A stretch of DNA of 64,000 nucleotides from Hyphomicrobiales bacterium (lineage in GTDB: Bacteria; Pseudomonadota; Alphaproteobacteria; Rhizobiales; OSC116). Shown one piece after another: positions 53,499 through 63,330 of the stretch; position 1 is the first letter of the stretch; every line of letters starts with the position of its first letter. The translations under genes and the position numbers were made by a program. The notes under the pieces were generated by a model that was given only the letters and a program-made list of their open reading frames with translations, did no database searches and had not been told where the DNA came from. The DNA lies in the NCBI GenBank assembly GCA_002401855.1, contig NVUH01000001.1, forward strand, positions 1 to 64,000, given 5' to 3'.

Positions 53499-53532
53499 AA
53501 CACCGCTTCATTGAATTGAAGCGGTGTTTTTT
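53499..53532. terminator. Bidirectional terminator between oppC and the histidine kinase gene
   Basis: A perfect 12-bp stem, AACACCGCTTCA (53499-53510) with TGAAGCGGTGTT (53517-53528), a 6-base loop and T6 after it. On the other strand the preceding A-rich bases (GAAAATAGAAA) give a weaker U-run. It separates convergent genes. Confidence 0.88.
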
Positions 53533-55216
53533 ATGCGCTTTGTGAGGCTTTGCGTTTTTGCGCGGCTCTTAATTTCATTTGCTGGAAGGCGGCGCGTTTT
53601 TTCTCGGCGTTTTTGCGCTCGGCATTTTGCAAATCTTCGGTCGCGGCGGTGACTTCGTTGGCGGCTTGGGGTTTGACCACACGGTCTTTGGGCATATGCA
53701 CCGTCACCACTGTGCCTTGGCCTAGCTCACTTTGTAAAGAGAATTTACCCTCATGCATTTCGACCAGACCGCGGATGATGGGCAGGCCGAGGCCAGCGCC
53801 TTCGGCGGCGGTTTCATGGGCTAAGCTGCCTTGGCCAAATTGGCTTAAAATGTGCGGGATTTCTTCTTTTGGAATGCCGGGGCCATTGTCACGCACGGCG
53901 ACAGACAGGCCTTCTAATTTATCAATCCACGCATAGACGATGATGCTGCCATTTTGCGGGGTGAACTTACTGGCGTTGGACAAGAGATTTAACAGAATTT
54001 GATGAAATGCCTTGGCATCAACCCAAAGGTTGGGAATGCCGACTTGGATTTTGCGGGTGATTTCAATGCCTTTTTCATTGGCACGCAATTCAACCAAACG
54101 AACGGATTTTTCGATGGCGTCAGTTACATTGACCACTTCTTCTTGCAAGGTATAACGTCCCGCTTCGATGCGTGATAGATCCAGAATGTCATTAATCAGC
54201 TCTAGCAAATGCTCACCTGATTTATGGATGTCGCCCGAATATTCTTTATAAACTGGGTTACCATGAGTGCCGAACATTTCATCTTTCATCACCTCGGAAA
54301 AGCCGATAATGGCGTTAAGTGGGGTGCGCAACTCGTGGCTCATAGTAGCTAAGAAGCGTGATTTGGCGATGTTGGATTCTTCGGCGCGTTTGCGGGCTTC
54401 ATCTGAGATGATTTTCGATTGTTCAAGCTCGCCAAACAGCGCCTCTTTTTCGGCACGGAAAGACAGCATGGCCAAAGAGGTTTTAAATTGGCGACGGGTG
54501 TAAACGCTATAATAATATTGCGCCATGATGATCAGGCCAATAAAAACTAAGTTTGATGTTTGCCATTCATAACTATAAACAGCAATGGCGGATATGCTGA
54601 CAGGCAGGCTTGATGAATACATCATGGTCAATGAATTATTGGCCAGTATCATACGCAAGCTCATGATTAATATAACAAACCCAAAAACCACAGCCTCGAC
54701 AAAATTATCTGAATATTGGGCGGGCACATCATCAACCAGCATGAAAAGGGCTGCACCTGCAATGGTCAAGCCGCAGAAAAATTCGGCGATAGAAAAGCGA
54801 TCTTCCCAACCCGATGGTCGGCTTTTGGCGGATTTTTTTGCCAGGAATTTTTTACACATCAACAACAAAATGCCGTGCGAAATGTAAACGCTGGCCAACC
54901 AAAGCCCGACAAAAACTATGGGAACCGATATGAGTGCAATTATGGCAAATATGGTGCAAATAAACGGCAATGCAGTTGGAATGGAACGTTGATTTTGGGC
55001 ATACAAAGCCATTAAATCATGACGGAAATGCACACTGGTGCCTTGAGCAATGGCCATATTCTCACGGGCAGCTTCTAATTGATCGTGATTTTTGTTGCTT
55101 TTAGATTCAGTATATGGAGATTCAGCTGGCTTTTGCGGTGTGATGTTTACTGGATTTTTATGGTTATTTTTACGCCAAAACATCTGCAAACCCTGCCACA
55201 CACTAGATACAATCAT
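53531..55216 (-). CDS. Membrane sensor histidine kinase (PleC/DivJ-like)
   Basis: The protein (up to about 580 residues) has N-terminal cytoplasmic and six-helix membrane parts. A short coiled coil follows (about 270-305), then the phosphoacceptor H-box LATMSHELRTPLNAIIGFSE with H313 (numbered from the TTG at 55273). The HATPase domain has LLNLLSNASKF, VRDNGPGIP and GAGLGLPI. The H-box and following sequence resemble alphaproteobacterial PleC/DivJ/PdhS kinases that control DivK. An alanine/lysine-rich tail (about 540-580) follows. I start it at ATG 55216; the frame also begins with a TTG at 55273. The signal and partner are unknown. Confidence 0.88.
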   Translation of the reverse strand: MIVSSVWQGLQMFWRKNNHKNPVNITPQKPAESPYTESKSNKNHDQLEAARENMAIAQGTSVHFRHDLMALYAQNQRSIPTALPFICTIFAIIALISVPIVFVGLWLASVYISHGILLLMCKKFLAKKSAKSRPSGWEDRFSIAEFFCGLTIAGAALFMLVDDVPAQYSDNFVEAVVFGFVILIMSLRMILANNSLTMMYSSSLPVSISAIAVYSYEWQTSNLVFIGLIIMAQYYYSVYTRRQFKTSLAMLSFRAEKEALFGELEQSKIISDEARKRAEESNIAKSRFLATMSHELRTPLNAIIGFSEVMKDEMFGTHGNPVYKEYSGDIHKSGEHLLELINDILDLSRIEAGRYTLQEEVVNVTDAIEKSVRLVELRANEKGIEITRKIQVGIPNLWVDAKAFHQILLNLLSNASKFTPQNGSIIVYAWIDKLEGLSVAVRDNGPGIPKEEIPHILSQFGQGSLAHETAAEGAGLGLPIIRGLVEMHEGKFSLQSELGQGTVVTVHMPKDRVVKPQAANEVTAATEDLQNAERKNAEKKRAAFQQMKLRAAQKRKASQSA

Positions 55217-55298
55217 CAATAAGTCTATAGGATATAGCGGATAGGTTAATTTCTGATTGAGAAATTGAATCAAATTCTCAATTCAAATTCATATTTGG

Positions 55299-55949
55299 TT
55301 AGCTACGTAAAGCCGCAATGTTTTCGGCCAATTTTTCATTGCCATCCTTAAACACCGCGCTGCCTGCCACCAAAACATCAGCACCAGCTTCGATGCAAAG
55401 TTTGGCTGTCTTCGCGTTCACGCCGCCATCAACTTCTAATCGAATGTCGCGATCGCCGATCATATTGCGAATTTGTTTGATTTTTTTAAGTTGAGAATGG
55501 ATGAATTTTTGCCCGCCAAAACCTGGATTGACACTCATCACCAAAATGAGATCAATGTCATCAATCACATTGTCCAAAACACTGGTTGATGTGGCAGGGT
55601 TGAGCACCACGCCGGCTTTTTTGCCAAATGATTTAATTAACTGAATGGTGCGGTGTAAATGATTGCCCGCCTCAGCATGCACAGCGATGATGTCCGCCCC
55701 TGCTTTAGCAAAATCTTCAATATATGGATCGGCGGGTGAAATCATCAAATGTACATCAAATGGCTTGTCAGTATAGCTTCTGACGCTGGCCATAACCGCC
55801 GCGCCAAATGATATGTTGGGCACAAAATGGCCATCCATCACGTCAATATGCATCCAATCGGCACCTGCGGCATCTAGCGCCTTTATGTCACGGCCGAGAT
55901 TGGCAAAATCGGCTGATAGGATGGAAGGAGCGATGAGGACTTTTGACAT
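55299..55949 (-). CDS. rpe: Ribulose-phosphate 3-epimerase
   Basis: The 216-residue TIM-barrel enzyme has the family motifs [29 protein letters not shown] with the metal-binding His and Asp, [19 protein letters not shown] and EVDGGVN. It interconverts ribulose 5-phosphate and xylulose 5-phosphate. It is transcribed toward the histidine kinase gene, 25 bp away, perhaps in one unit. All active-site residues are in place. Confidence 0.96.
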   Translation of the reverse strand: MSKVLIAPSILSADFANLGRDIKALDAAGADWMHIDVMDGHFVPNISFGAAVMASVRSYTDKPFDVHLMISPADPYIEDFAKAGADIIAVHAEAGNHLHRTIQLIKSFGKKAGVVLNPATSTSVLDNVIDDIDLILVMSVNPGFGGQKFIHSQLKKIKQIRNMIGDRDIRLEVDGGVNAKTAKLCIEAGADVLVAGSAVFKDGNEKLAENIAALRS

Positions 55950-56016
55950 AAGATGACCCGTCTAAAATGATGGTTTGTTAGGCTGAGTTAAACCATTTGC
56001 CCATGCTTTTCAATAA

Positions 56017-56048
56017 AAAAAGCCTAACTTGGTAAAGTTAGGCTTTTT
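56017..56048. terminator. Strong terminator hairpin after the ycnI-like gene
   Basis: A 14-bp perfect stem, AAAAAGCCTAACTT (56017-56030) with AAGTTAGGCTTTTT (56035-56048), with a GGTA loop. It lies 28 bp after the end of the DUF1775 gene and, being A/T flanked on both sides, can act in both directions. Confidence 0.88.
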
Positions 56049-56076
56049 CTTGAGCTGAGGATAAAGCTCAATTATG

Positions 56077-56622
56077 TTAGTTCATCACATGCCCTGCATG
56101 CATGTCGGATTTGTGGGTATCCAAATAAGGTGATGGTTTGTCTAATGCGCTGCGCTCATCAGGTGTGGTAAATTCGCCATCCCACGCGCTTTTGCCTTCG
56201 GTGCAGATTTGCGTGGTTTTAAAGAATAAGCGACCTGCATCAGCAGGTAATTTTAGGTTTAGGCCAAAATCTTTATACTGCTCATTGGGCAAATTACCGC
56301 CTGACCATGTGATGGTATCGACAACTTCGGTAAGAGGCTTGCCATGATATTCAACTGGTTTATCGAGTTGTTTTTTAACAATGTCAATTTTCCACCCCGC
56401 CATATTTTCTGGTTTTACGGATAATATGCCGTCTGGAATGGTGACGATGACCGAAGTGGTGGCGAATTCACCGCAGCCATGTGGTATACGAATTTTGCCA
56501 TTAAAATAACTGCCTGCAGCAGCAGTGTTCGGATTGAGGGTGACATGGGCTGAGACTTCAAAAGCTGACAGGCCTGCCGCAATGATTGAAACAGTGGTGA
56601 TGGTTTTAAGAATATGACGCAT
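56077..56622 (-). CDS. YcnI-like (DUF1775) periplasmic protein, copper-related
   Basis: The 181-residue protein has a signal peptide whose likely cleavage after A25 exposes histidine at the new N-terminus (SAHVTLNPN). It has the DUF1775 core, including IRIPHGCGEFATTSVIVTIPDG and NMAGWKIDIVKKQL. In YcnI the N-terminal histidine binds Cu(II) in a brace-like site. A histidine/methionine-containing tail (HKSDMHAGHVMN) may add metal binding. It follows a DUF2946-like gene, a frequent partner. It is probably a periplasmic or membrane-bound copper chaperone. Confidence 0.88.
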   Translation of the reverse strand: MRHILKTITTVSIIAAGLSAFEVSAHVTLNPNTAAAGSYFNGKIRIPHGCGEFATTSVIVTIPDGILSVKPENMAGWKIDIVKKQLDKPVEYHGKPLTEVVDTITWSGGNLPNEQYKDFGLNLKLPADAGRLFFKTTQICTEGKSAWDGEFTTPDERSALDKPSPYLDTHKSDMHAGHVMN

Positions 56623-56683
56623 AATGCGCTCCTTTGATGATCTGCTTAAGCAGATATTTAATATTTAAAATGAAAAGATAATT

Positions 56684-57097
56684 TTAAATATAAGGAGGCG
56701 CGCGGACGGGAGGGAGGTTAGCTGAAAGCTCTAAAATTGCGGTTTGGTTGACGGCAATTTGAATGTGAGCGTGTAGTTTAGCGGGTAAATAGGCGGTCTC
56801 AAAATTGGGCAAAGCCGCGCTATCGCTCACTATGCAATTGTCGCAATGCACAATGTTATTGGGTAGATTTTGCGGCAGGTCACCAAGATCAACAATGGTG
56901 GCTGTGCCATCTTCATCAATTCTGACATATCTAATTTCAAAGCCAGAGCAGATGGCAATGATGCCATCTGCAGCTGATAATTGATTTAATTTTGAAATAT
57001 TGGCAGCGGCAAAACTCGGCATAATGATTTGCAACAGCAGCATGATTATTGCCACTGTTGAGATCTTATGACTCAGGTTTTTCAAATATTGCATCAT
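56684..57097 (-). CDS. DUF2946-like small secreted/membrane protein
   Basis: The 137-residue protein has one N-terminal hydrophobic helix (VAIIMLLLQIIMPSFAAA), a possible signal peptide. It then has ICSGFEIRY, a HCDNCIVSDSAALP segment with two closely spaced cysteines, and ends NLPPVRAPPYI. The CxxC and the terminal RAPP are typical of DUF2946 proteins, which accompany copper-related genes. The frame reaches a TTG at 57115; ATG 57097 is preferred. It lies about 60 bp before the ycnI-like gene. Metal binding is inferred. Confidence 0.7.
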   Translation of the reverse strand: MMQYLKNLSHKISTVAIIMLLLQIIMPSFAAANISKLNQLSAADGIIAICSGFEIRYVRIDEDGTATIVDLGDLPQNLPNNIVHCDNCIVSDSAALPNFETAYLPAKLHAHIQIAVNQTAILELSANLPPVRAPPYI

Positions 57098-57249
57098 GGA
57101 TGTTAGCTTAACCAAGACTAGAATTTAAAACATGTGACAAACTGTCTCGTTGTTTGTTTTACAGGTTTATGAAGGGTTTCAGTATATTGATCTTTAAATT
57201 TTAGGTTTGAGATCATATATTGGAAATAACATAACTTTGGGTAAACAAT

Positions 57250-57543
57250 ATGACCGCGACAATCACCGTAATTTCCATTTATCTTTTCATGAGTTTGGTT
57301 TGCTTCATTCTGTTTTTTATTGATAAAAAACGCTCTGTGGCCAGTGGCTGGCGCATAAAAGAATATCATTTGCATTTGGTTGAATTATTGGGTGGTTGGC
57401 CTGGTGCGTTGCTGGGGCAAAAATTCATTCGGCATAAAACCAAAAAAACCCGTTATAAAATTGTGCTTTGGCTGATTATTTTAACCCATGGCTTATTGTG
57501 GGGTTATTTTATTTATGGATTGTCGACTAAATTTTGGTGGTAA
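57250..57543 (+). CDS. DUF1294 small membrane protein
   Basis: The 97-residue protein has two membrane helices (about 6-25 and 74-92) and the DUF1294 motif set: FIDKKRSVASGWRIKE, then HLVELLGGWPGALLGQ and RHKTKKTRYK. DUF1294 proteins are widespread and of unknown function, sometimes fused to cold-shock domains. It converges with glnE: its TAA ends at 57543, directly next to the glnE stop. Confidence 0.88.
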   Translation: MTATITVISIYLFMSLVCFILFFIDKKRSVASGWRIKEYHLHLVELLGGWPGALLGQKFIRHKTKKTRYKIVLWLIILTHGLLWGYFIYGLSTKFWW

Positions 57544-60456
57544 TTAATATTCGCCAATCAGATGGCTAAATAGAGCCAACATTTTGGCTTGGTTTTCGCG
57601 CAATGTCTGCTCTAGATATCTAATGTCTGGGCTGTTGGTGATGGCCAGCAGCAAACGCTCCAAACCATCGGGTATATTATCAGCTTTAAAATCACCATCT
57701 ATGGTGACGCGGATGATTTGCGAAATCTCTGAGTATAATTTTAGCGCGATTGACAAGATTTCATAGGCCTCGGCATCGATCAATTTATGCTGATGCATCA
57801 TATTTAACGAGCGGCTCGAATTGATTTGCAATATATCGGGGTGTTGATGCGCATGAATGAGGCTTAAATATTGAATGATGAATTCAATGTCAATCAAGCC
57901 ACCTTTTATGGTTTTGGTGTTCCAAATATCATTGGTATTTTTCTCGGTATCAATGCGTTTGCGCATCTCGAGCACTTCGGCTTTGATTTTTTGGGTATCA
58001 CGTTGTTGTTGCAAAACATTATTTATGCAAGCGGTGACTTTTTGGGTTAAATTAGCATCGCCCGCCACCACCCTTGCGCGGGTTAATGCCTGATGTTCCC
58101 ACACCCAAGCTGCGTTTTGTTGATAGTTTTCAAAGGCTTTAAAGCGGGTGGCAACGGGGCCTTTGCGGCCTGACGGGCGCAGGCGCATATCGACCTCGAA
58201 TAACGCGCCCTCAGCTGTTGGCACAGTGAGTGCCGAGATGAGGCTTTGGGTGAGTTTGGTGTACCACATGGCCGAATTGAGCGATTTTTTACCATCAGAT
58301 ACTATGTCATCTTTGCCGACATCATAAATCACAATCAGGTCTAAGTCTGAGGTGCAAGTCAGCTCTTGTGAGCCTAATTTGCCCATGCCTAATATGACAA
58401 TTTGGCCTTTCAATTTACCGAAGCGCCGTTGTATTTCTTGTGTCGCCACATCCAACATGGTTTCGATTAGGCTATCGGCTAAATTGGCATAGGCCAAAGC
58501 AATTTCACTACCGCTGGTGATTTGTGAAATTTGATGCACGCCAATTTGAAACTGAGCTTCCTGACCAAAAATTCTGGCTCTGTCTAATCTTTCTTCGTAA
58601 ATTTCTGCGCCCTGCATGGCCTTAGCAAGCCCCGCTTGATATGCTGACTTTGATGGTAAATCTTGCATAAAATCGGGATTAATGACCGCGTCAAATAACT
58701 GGCTTTTATTGGACAATTGAGTGGCCAATTTGGGGGCGGTGATGAGAATGTTGACGAATAGGTTAAACAGATAGGTGTTGTTGATGAATAAAGAAAATAA
58801 CTGCACACCTGCGGGCAAGCCCATTAAGAACCGATCAAAGGCCAAAATTGCATTATCTGGGTGATAAGCTTTGGATAATTCTTGTAAAATGGTTGGTACC
58901 ATTTCGGTCACCAAAGAGCGGGTGCGCGCGCTGCGCATGCAGCTGTAGCGGCCAAAATGCCATTGGCGGACAATTTCTGAAGTGCGCTCTGGGTGTTCAT
59001 AGCCCATGGCCGATAGAGTGGCTAAAGTCGCCTCATCATGCTCACTGCCAGTGAAGACTAAATTGCCTAGCTCGGTATTCAGCTCGGCTGCGTTTTCAAA
59101 CAATGCCGCATAATGCTCCTGCACCTTGTTTAAATGCCATAACATTTGTTGACGGAAGGCTTTTAGGTTTTCGCAACCACAAAAATGGGCGAAACTTTCA
59201 AGTTTTTCAATGTCGGTTGACAGGGTTTGAGTTTGCTCGTCATTCATCATTTGAATGCGGTGTTCGATATTGCGCAAATAAATATAGCATTTCTGCATAT
59301 CTGCCGCCACTTCGGGCAATATCCATTGAGTTTTTGCAAGGCGATTGAGCATTTCTAAAGTGCCTGAATGGCGCAATTCCACCTGCCGCCCACCCGCGAT
59401 GAGTTGCTGAGTTTGTACAAAAAATTCTATCTCTCTGATGCCACCGCGGCCTAACTTGATGTTATGACCATCGACCTTAATTTCGCCATGGCCTTTATGA
59501 ACGTGAATTTGGCGCTTCATGGCGTGGACGTCGCGTATGGTGGCAAAATCTAAATATTTGCGCCAAATGAAGGGCAGCAATTGCTTCATGAAATCTTGCC
59601 CGAGCGTTTGATCACCTGCACAAATGCGGGCTTTAATCATCGCGGCGCGTTCCCAATTTTGGCCGATTGATTCATAATAGCCTAAAGCGGCTTGGTAGCT
59701 CATGGCAATTTGAGTGGCGCCGGGGTCTGGCCGCAGGCGTAAATCTACGCGAAATACATAGCCAAATTCATTGCGCTCTTGGATTAAGTGCACCAATTTT
59801 TTGGTGAGGCGAATGGCGAATTTGTAGGGGTCTTTGCTGCCTGCCACTCTAAAATTTTCGGGGTCAAAAAATACGATTAAATCAATGTCGGACGAATAAT
59901 TTAGCTCATAAGCGCCGTGTTTGCCCATGGCGATGACAAATAAGCCACAATTTTTACTGACGCTATGAATGTCATCAGTTTCAAATTGGCCTGATTTGAC
60001 GGCTTGTTTGAACAAGTAGCTCAGTGCTATTTCTATCGACAGGTCGGCAAATTTGCTCAAGGCATCGGTCACTTGAACTTGTGTCCATAGGCCAGCCAAA
60101 TCCCAAATCGCCAAGCATAATGCGACTTTTAACTTGGCAATGCGCAGACATTTCATAATTTCATACTCATCGCTCGCCTCATTGGCTTGCGCGATGAAAT
60201 CGGCAATTAATTTAGTATATAGATCGGTGGGGTTGCGGGTAAAACTATCCAAGGCAAAGGCTGGATATTTACGAATGATACCTGTTAGATAGGGCGATGA
60301 AGCTAAGATTACATTGAGCAAGGGGCGTAATTTGCTCCGTTGTGTCAGAAACTCATATTCAAGCTGATGGGCATCAAATATTTGCGCTAAATCTTCATAA
60401 AGAATATCGACTTGCAGCTGATCAGCGGGACTTAAATGATATGTTACCTGTTTCAT
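57544..60456 (-). CDS. glnE: Glutamine synthetase adenylyltransferase/deadenylylase
   Basis: The 970-residue bifunctional enzyme has two nucleotidyltransferase domains. The N-terminal deadenylylase has MGKHGAYELNYSSDIDLIVF, and the C-terminal adenylylase has MGKLGSQELTCTSDLDLIVI; both keep the G-S-x-D-x-D type motif. It adds or removes AMP on glutamine synthetase according to nitrogen state. I chose ATG 60456 with AGGTGA before it; an ATG at 60486 would overlap ccmH by 20 bp. Its place directly after the ccm operon resembles the rhizobial order with intervening genes lost. Confidence 0.94.
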   Translation of the reverse strand: MKQVTYHLSPADQLQVDILYEDLAQIFDAHQLEYEFLTQRSKLRPLLNVILASSPYLTGIIRKYPAFALDSFTRNPTDLYTKLIADFIAQANEASDEYEIMKCLRIAKLKVALCLAIWDLAGLWTQVQVTDALSKFADLSIEIALSYLFKQAVKSGQFETDDIHSVSKNCGLFVIAMGKHGAYELNYSSDIDLIVFFDPENFRVAGSKDPYKFAIRLTKKLVHLIQERNEFGYVFRVDLRLRPDPGATQIAMSYQAALGYYESIGQNWERAAMIKARICAGDQTLGQDFMKQLLPFIWRKYLDFATIRDVHAMKRQIHVHKGHGEIKVDGHNIKLGRGGIREIEFFVQTQQLIAGGRQVELRHSGTLEMLNRLAKTQWILPEVAADMQKCYIYLRNIEHRIQMMNDEQTQTLSTDIEKLESFAHFCGCENLKAFRQQMLWHLNKVQEHYAALFENAAELNTELGNLVFTGSEHDEATLATLSAMGYEHPERTSEIVRQWHFGRYSCMRSARTRSLVTEMVPTILQELSKAYHPDNAILAFDRFLMGLPAGVQLFSLFINNTYLFNLFVNILITAPKLATQLSNKSQLFDAVINPDFMQDLPSKSAYQAGLAKAMQGAEIYEERLDRARIFGQEAQFQIGVHQISQITSGSEIALAYANLADSLIETMLDVATQEIQRRFGKLKGQIVILGMGKLGSQELTCTSDLDLIVIYDVGKDDIVSDGKKSLNSAMWYTKLTQSLISALTVPTAEGALFEVDMRLRPSGRKGPVATRFKAFENYQQNAAWVWEHQALTRARVVAGDANLTQKVTACINNVLQQQRDTQKIKAEVLEMRKRIDTEKNTNDIWNTKTIKGGLIDIEFIIQYLSLIHAHQHPDILQINSSRSLNMMHQHKLIDAEAYEILSIALKLYSEISQIIRVTIDGDFKADNIPDGLERLLLAITNSPDIRYLEQTLRENQAKMLALFSHLIGEY

Positions 60457-60466
60457 ATTCACCTGT

Positions 60467-60889
60467 TCATTGGTCGGCGGGTTCATCCTTTTGGGTCTTA
60501 TTCATATTCCTAAAATAGATGTAAGCCGATAGAAAAGCCAGCGCTAAAAATATAATCGGCGTGAGCCATAAAAACGAATTTTGACCGCTAAATAAGGGCT
60601 TGAGCAATACAAATTCGCCATAACGATCGACTAAGAATTGTTTGATCTCGAGGTCGGTTTTGCCTTGTAGAATTTGCTCACGCACCAATATTTTTAGGTC
60701 AATCGCCAAATCGGCATCAGATGATTCAATCGATTGATTTTGGCAGACCAGACAGCGTAATTCTAACGACAAATCTTTTGCCCGTTGCTCGAGCGTTACA
60801 TCTTGCAAGGGCACAACTTTTAACGCTGCCTGCGCATGGTGAAAGCTAAAAATACTGATGATACAGAGTATGACGAGGCGTTTAAACAT
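60467..60889 (-). CDS. ccmH: Cytochrome c maturation protein CcmH
   Basis: The 140-residue protein has a signal peptide (to about A21), the redox motif LRCLVCQNQ with C46 and C49, and a C-terminal membrane helix (about 103-125, FLWLTPIIFLALAFLSAYIY). The active-site cysteines reduce apocytochrome c for heme attachment. It overlaps ccmF by 8 bp. This is the short alphaproteobacterial form (CycL); the CcmI part is a separate gene at the other end of the operon. Confidence 0.95.
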   Translation of the reverse strand: MFKRLVILCIISIFSFHHAQAALKVVPLQDVTLEQRAKDLSLELRCLVCQNQSIESSDADLAIDLKILVREQILQGKTDLEIKQFLVDRYGEFVLLKPLFSGQNSFLWLTPIIFLALAFLSAYIYFRNMNKTQKDEPADQ

Positions 60890-62873
60890 GCAGCGCCTCT
60901 TGCTTTAATGCGGCACGGTTCACTTTGCGCCCTCGCCTGTCAGTCAGTGATAAAAACCCGCCGAGCATCATCAATAATGGCCCCAGCCAGATGAGTAAAA
61001 CCAGCGGATTATAATAAGCGCGCAATTGCACTTTGTTATTTTCGCCCAAGACACCAAATGCAATATAGACTTGGCCAAAATAATGATTATAGAGGCCAAC
61101 TTCGGTGGTCGGTGAGCTGCGTTTTAAATAGCGGCGTTTGGCGGTCGCAAGATTGCCTAAATTCACGCCATCTTTGCTTAAGGTGAAATTGCCGACAATC
61201 TCGTTATAATTGCTGGCGGTTTGGTTTTGCACATTGTCAAATTCTAACTCAAAGCCTGCAATTGTCATTTTGTCGCCAACCGTCATCTCCTGAATATTCT
61301 GCACCCGCCAAGCGCTCATGGCGGCCAGGCCAAGCACCAAAACACCAACACCCATATGTGCCAACATGACAGCGAATTTGGCTCGTCTTAAATTAAACAG
61401 GCGGCGCAAGGCCAAATGCCACTCTATCTGGCCAAAACGGGCTGAATATAGGATTTCCCAGACAGCACCAAATACCAACCAAACACCCAGCAGTACTGCT
61501 GCCCAAGCGAGAATATCGCGATGACCAGTTAAATATAAGAACATCAACATAGTGGCAAAAGCTAGTAAAAACACCCAAATAAGTTTTTTCATCGCAACGA
61601 GAAAATCAGCCTTTTTCCATGGCAACATGTTGCCAATTGGCAGCAGGATGAGCAAAGGTACCGCTAAGGGGATAAAAGTTTGATTAAAGAATGGTGCACC
61701 GACCGATAATTTACTGGCGCCAATGGCATCGATGAACAATGGATATAATGTGCCGACAAATACTGTGACCAGCATCACTGACAGAATGAGATTATTGAGC
61801 AATAAAGCCCCTTCGCGGCTGATCGGCGCGAACACACCACGTTGTTTTATGTGACCGCTTTTAAACGCATAAAGGCTAAACGCCCCTGCCATAAAGTAGA
61901 ATAATATAGCCAGAATCACAATGCCACGCTCGGGGTCAACCGCAAAAGCATGAACTGAAGTTAAAATGCCCGAACGGACTAAAAATGTACCCAACAGGCT
62001 CAGGCCAAAAGCCACGATGGCCAGCAAAATTGTCCAACTTCCGAGCGCGCCGCGTTTTTCCATCACGATAGCGCTGTGCAATAAAGCTGTGGCAGCAAGC
62101 CACGGCATTAATGATGCGTTTTCAACAGGATCCCAGAACCAAAAGCCGCCCCAGCCCAGCTCATAATAAGCCCAATATGAGCCGAGCGCAATGCCGCCTG
62201 TTAGGCAGGCCCAAGCAAATAATGTCCACGGCCGCACCCATTTTGCCCATTCTTCATCGACCTTTTCAGTCAACAAAGCTGCAATGGCGAAGGAAAAAGG
62301 AATGGAAAGGCCGACATAGCCCAAATATAATAATGGTGGATGCACTGCCAATGCCCAGTCTTGCAGCAATGGATTGAGATTATTGCCTTCGATAGGCACA
62401 ATATTCAAGCGTTCGAACGGATTTGAAGTGAAGATAATAAAACCTAAAATGGCAACTGCCAGCATGGCTTGAATGGCCAGCGTGGTACTTAAAAACTTAA
62501 TGTCTAGCTTGCCACCAAATAGCGATAAGCATGCGCCAAGCACGCTGATGATGAGCGAGAATAGCAGGATTGAGCCTTCGTGATTGCCCCAAGTGGCAGC
62601 TATTTTATAGAATAAAGGTTTTTGGCTGTGCGAATGCTCGACGATGATTTTTAGCGAAAAATCAGAGCTAGCGAAGAGCAGCAATAAAATGGCAAAGCTG
62701 AGCGCCAATAAGATGGCTTGTAGCACGGCAGCACGGTTGGTGATGGAGCTGAGCATATTATGTTTATCGGCATGCTGCATAAGTGGCAACAAGCCAATGA
62801 CCATCTGAAATAGCGCAATAGCAAAGCTTAAAATAAGTGTAAATTGTCCAAATTCAGCCAGCATATTATTCAC
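60882..62873 (-). CDS. ccmF: Cytochrome c heme lyase subunit CcmF
   Basis: The 663-residue protein has about fifteen membrane helices and the tryptophan-rich WWD-type motif GWGGFWFWDPVENASLMPWL near residue 245, flanked by histidine-bearing loops (HPPLLYLGYVG, LLHSAIVMEK). It is the core of the heme lyase that transfers heme from CcmE to apocytochrome c. It overlaps ccmE and ccmH by 8 bp each, so the operon is translationally coupled. Length and motifs are standard. Confidence 0.96.
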   Translation of the reverse strand: MNNMLAEFGQFTLILSFAIALFQMVIGLLPLMQHADKHNMLSSITNRAAVLQAILLALSFAILLLLFASSDFSLKIIVEHSHSQKPLFYKIAATWGNHEGSILLFSLIISVLGACLSLFGGKLDIKFLSTTLAIQAMLAVAILGFIIFTSNPFERLNIVPIEGNNLNPLLQDWALAVHPPLLYLGYVGLSIPFSFAIAALLTEKVDEEWAKWVRPWTLFAWACLTGGIALGSYWAYYELGWGGFWFWDPVENASLMPWLAATALLHSAIVMEKRGALGSWTILLAIVAFGLSLLGTFLVRSGILTSVHAFAVDPERGIVILAILFYFMAGAFSLYAFKSGHIKQRGVFAPISREGALLLNNLILSVMLVTVFVGTLYPLFIDAIGASKLSVGAPFFNQTFIPLAVPLLILLPIGNMLPWKKADFLVAMKKLIWVFLLAFATMLMFLYLTGHRDILAWAAVLLGVWLVFGAVWEILYSARFGQIEWHLALRRLFNLRRAKFAVMLAHMGVGVLVLGLAAMSAWRVQNIQEMTVGDKMTIAGFELEFDNVQNQTASNYNEIVGNFTLSKDGVNLGNLATAKRRYLKRSSPTTEVGLYNHYFGQVYIAFGVLGENNKVQLRAYYNPLVLLIWLGPLLMMLGGFLSLTDRRGRKVNRAALKQEALHV

Positions 62874-63330
62874 TTACTTTCTGAGCTTTGGCTTTTATGT
62901 CGTCATCTTGCCAATGGCCTTGGGCTTTTAAGCTATCTGCAACTTCTTTGGGCATATAATTTTCATCATGCTTGGCCAGCAAGCTATCGGCAAGAAAAAT
63001 CTTATCTTGGCTTAAATAGCCTTCTAAAACCACACCCTGCCCTTCTTTAAACAAGTCTGGCACGACACCTTCGTATTCGACCTTCAATTCAGACCGGTTG
63101 TCGGTGATGTCAAATTTCAACAATGAGCCTTGATGCTTGACACTATTGTCCATCACCAAACCGCCAATGCGCAACCTTTTTTGGCTGTCAATCTTTTGGG
63201 TTAAAATTTCGGTGGGAGTTTTGAAAAAAGATATGCCATCTTCCATGGCTGTGAGAATCAAACCTGTTGCCAAGCCAAGCAATGCCAAGCCAACAATGAT
63301 AAAGGTGAATCTCTGCTGTTTTCGGGTCAT
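62866..63330 (-). CDS. ccmE: Cytochrome c maturation heme chaperone CcmE
   Basis: The 154-residue protein has an N-terminal membrane anchor (about 8-27), a beta-barrel OB-fold and the heme-binding site: H121, which bonds covalently to heme, and Y125 in LLAKHDENYMPKE. It carries heme in the periplasm to CcmF. It overlaps ccmI by 4 bp upstream and ccmF by 8 bp downstream. Confidence 0.95.
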   Translation of the reverse strand: MTRKQQRFTFIIVGLALLGLATGLILTAMEDGISFFKTPTEILTQKIDSQKRLRIGGLVMDNSVKHQGSLLKFDITDNRSELKVEYEGVVPDLFKEGQGVVLEGYLSQDKIFLADSLLAKHDENYMPKEVADSLKAQGHWQDDDIKAKAQKVSE

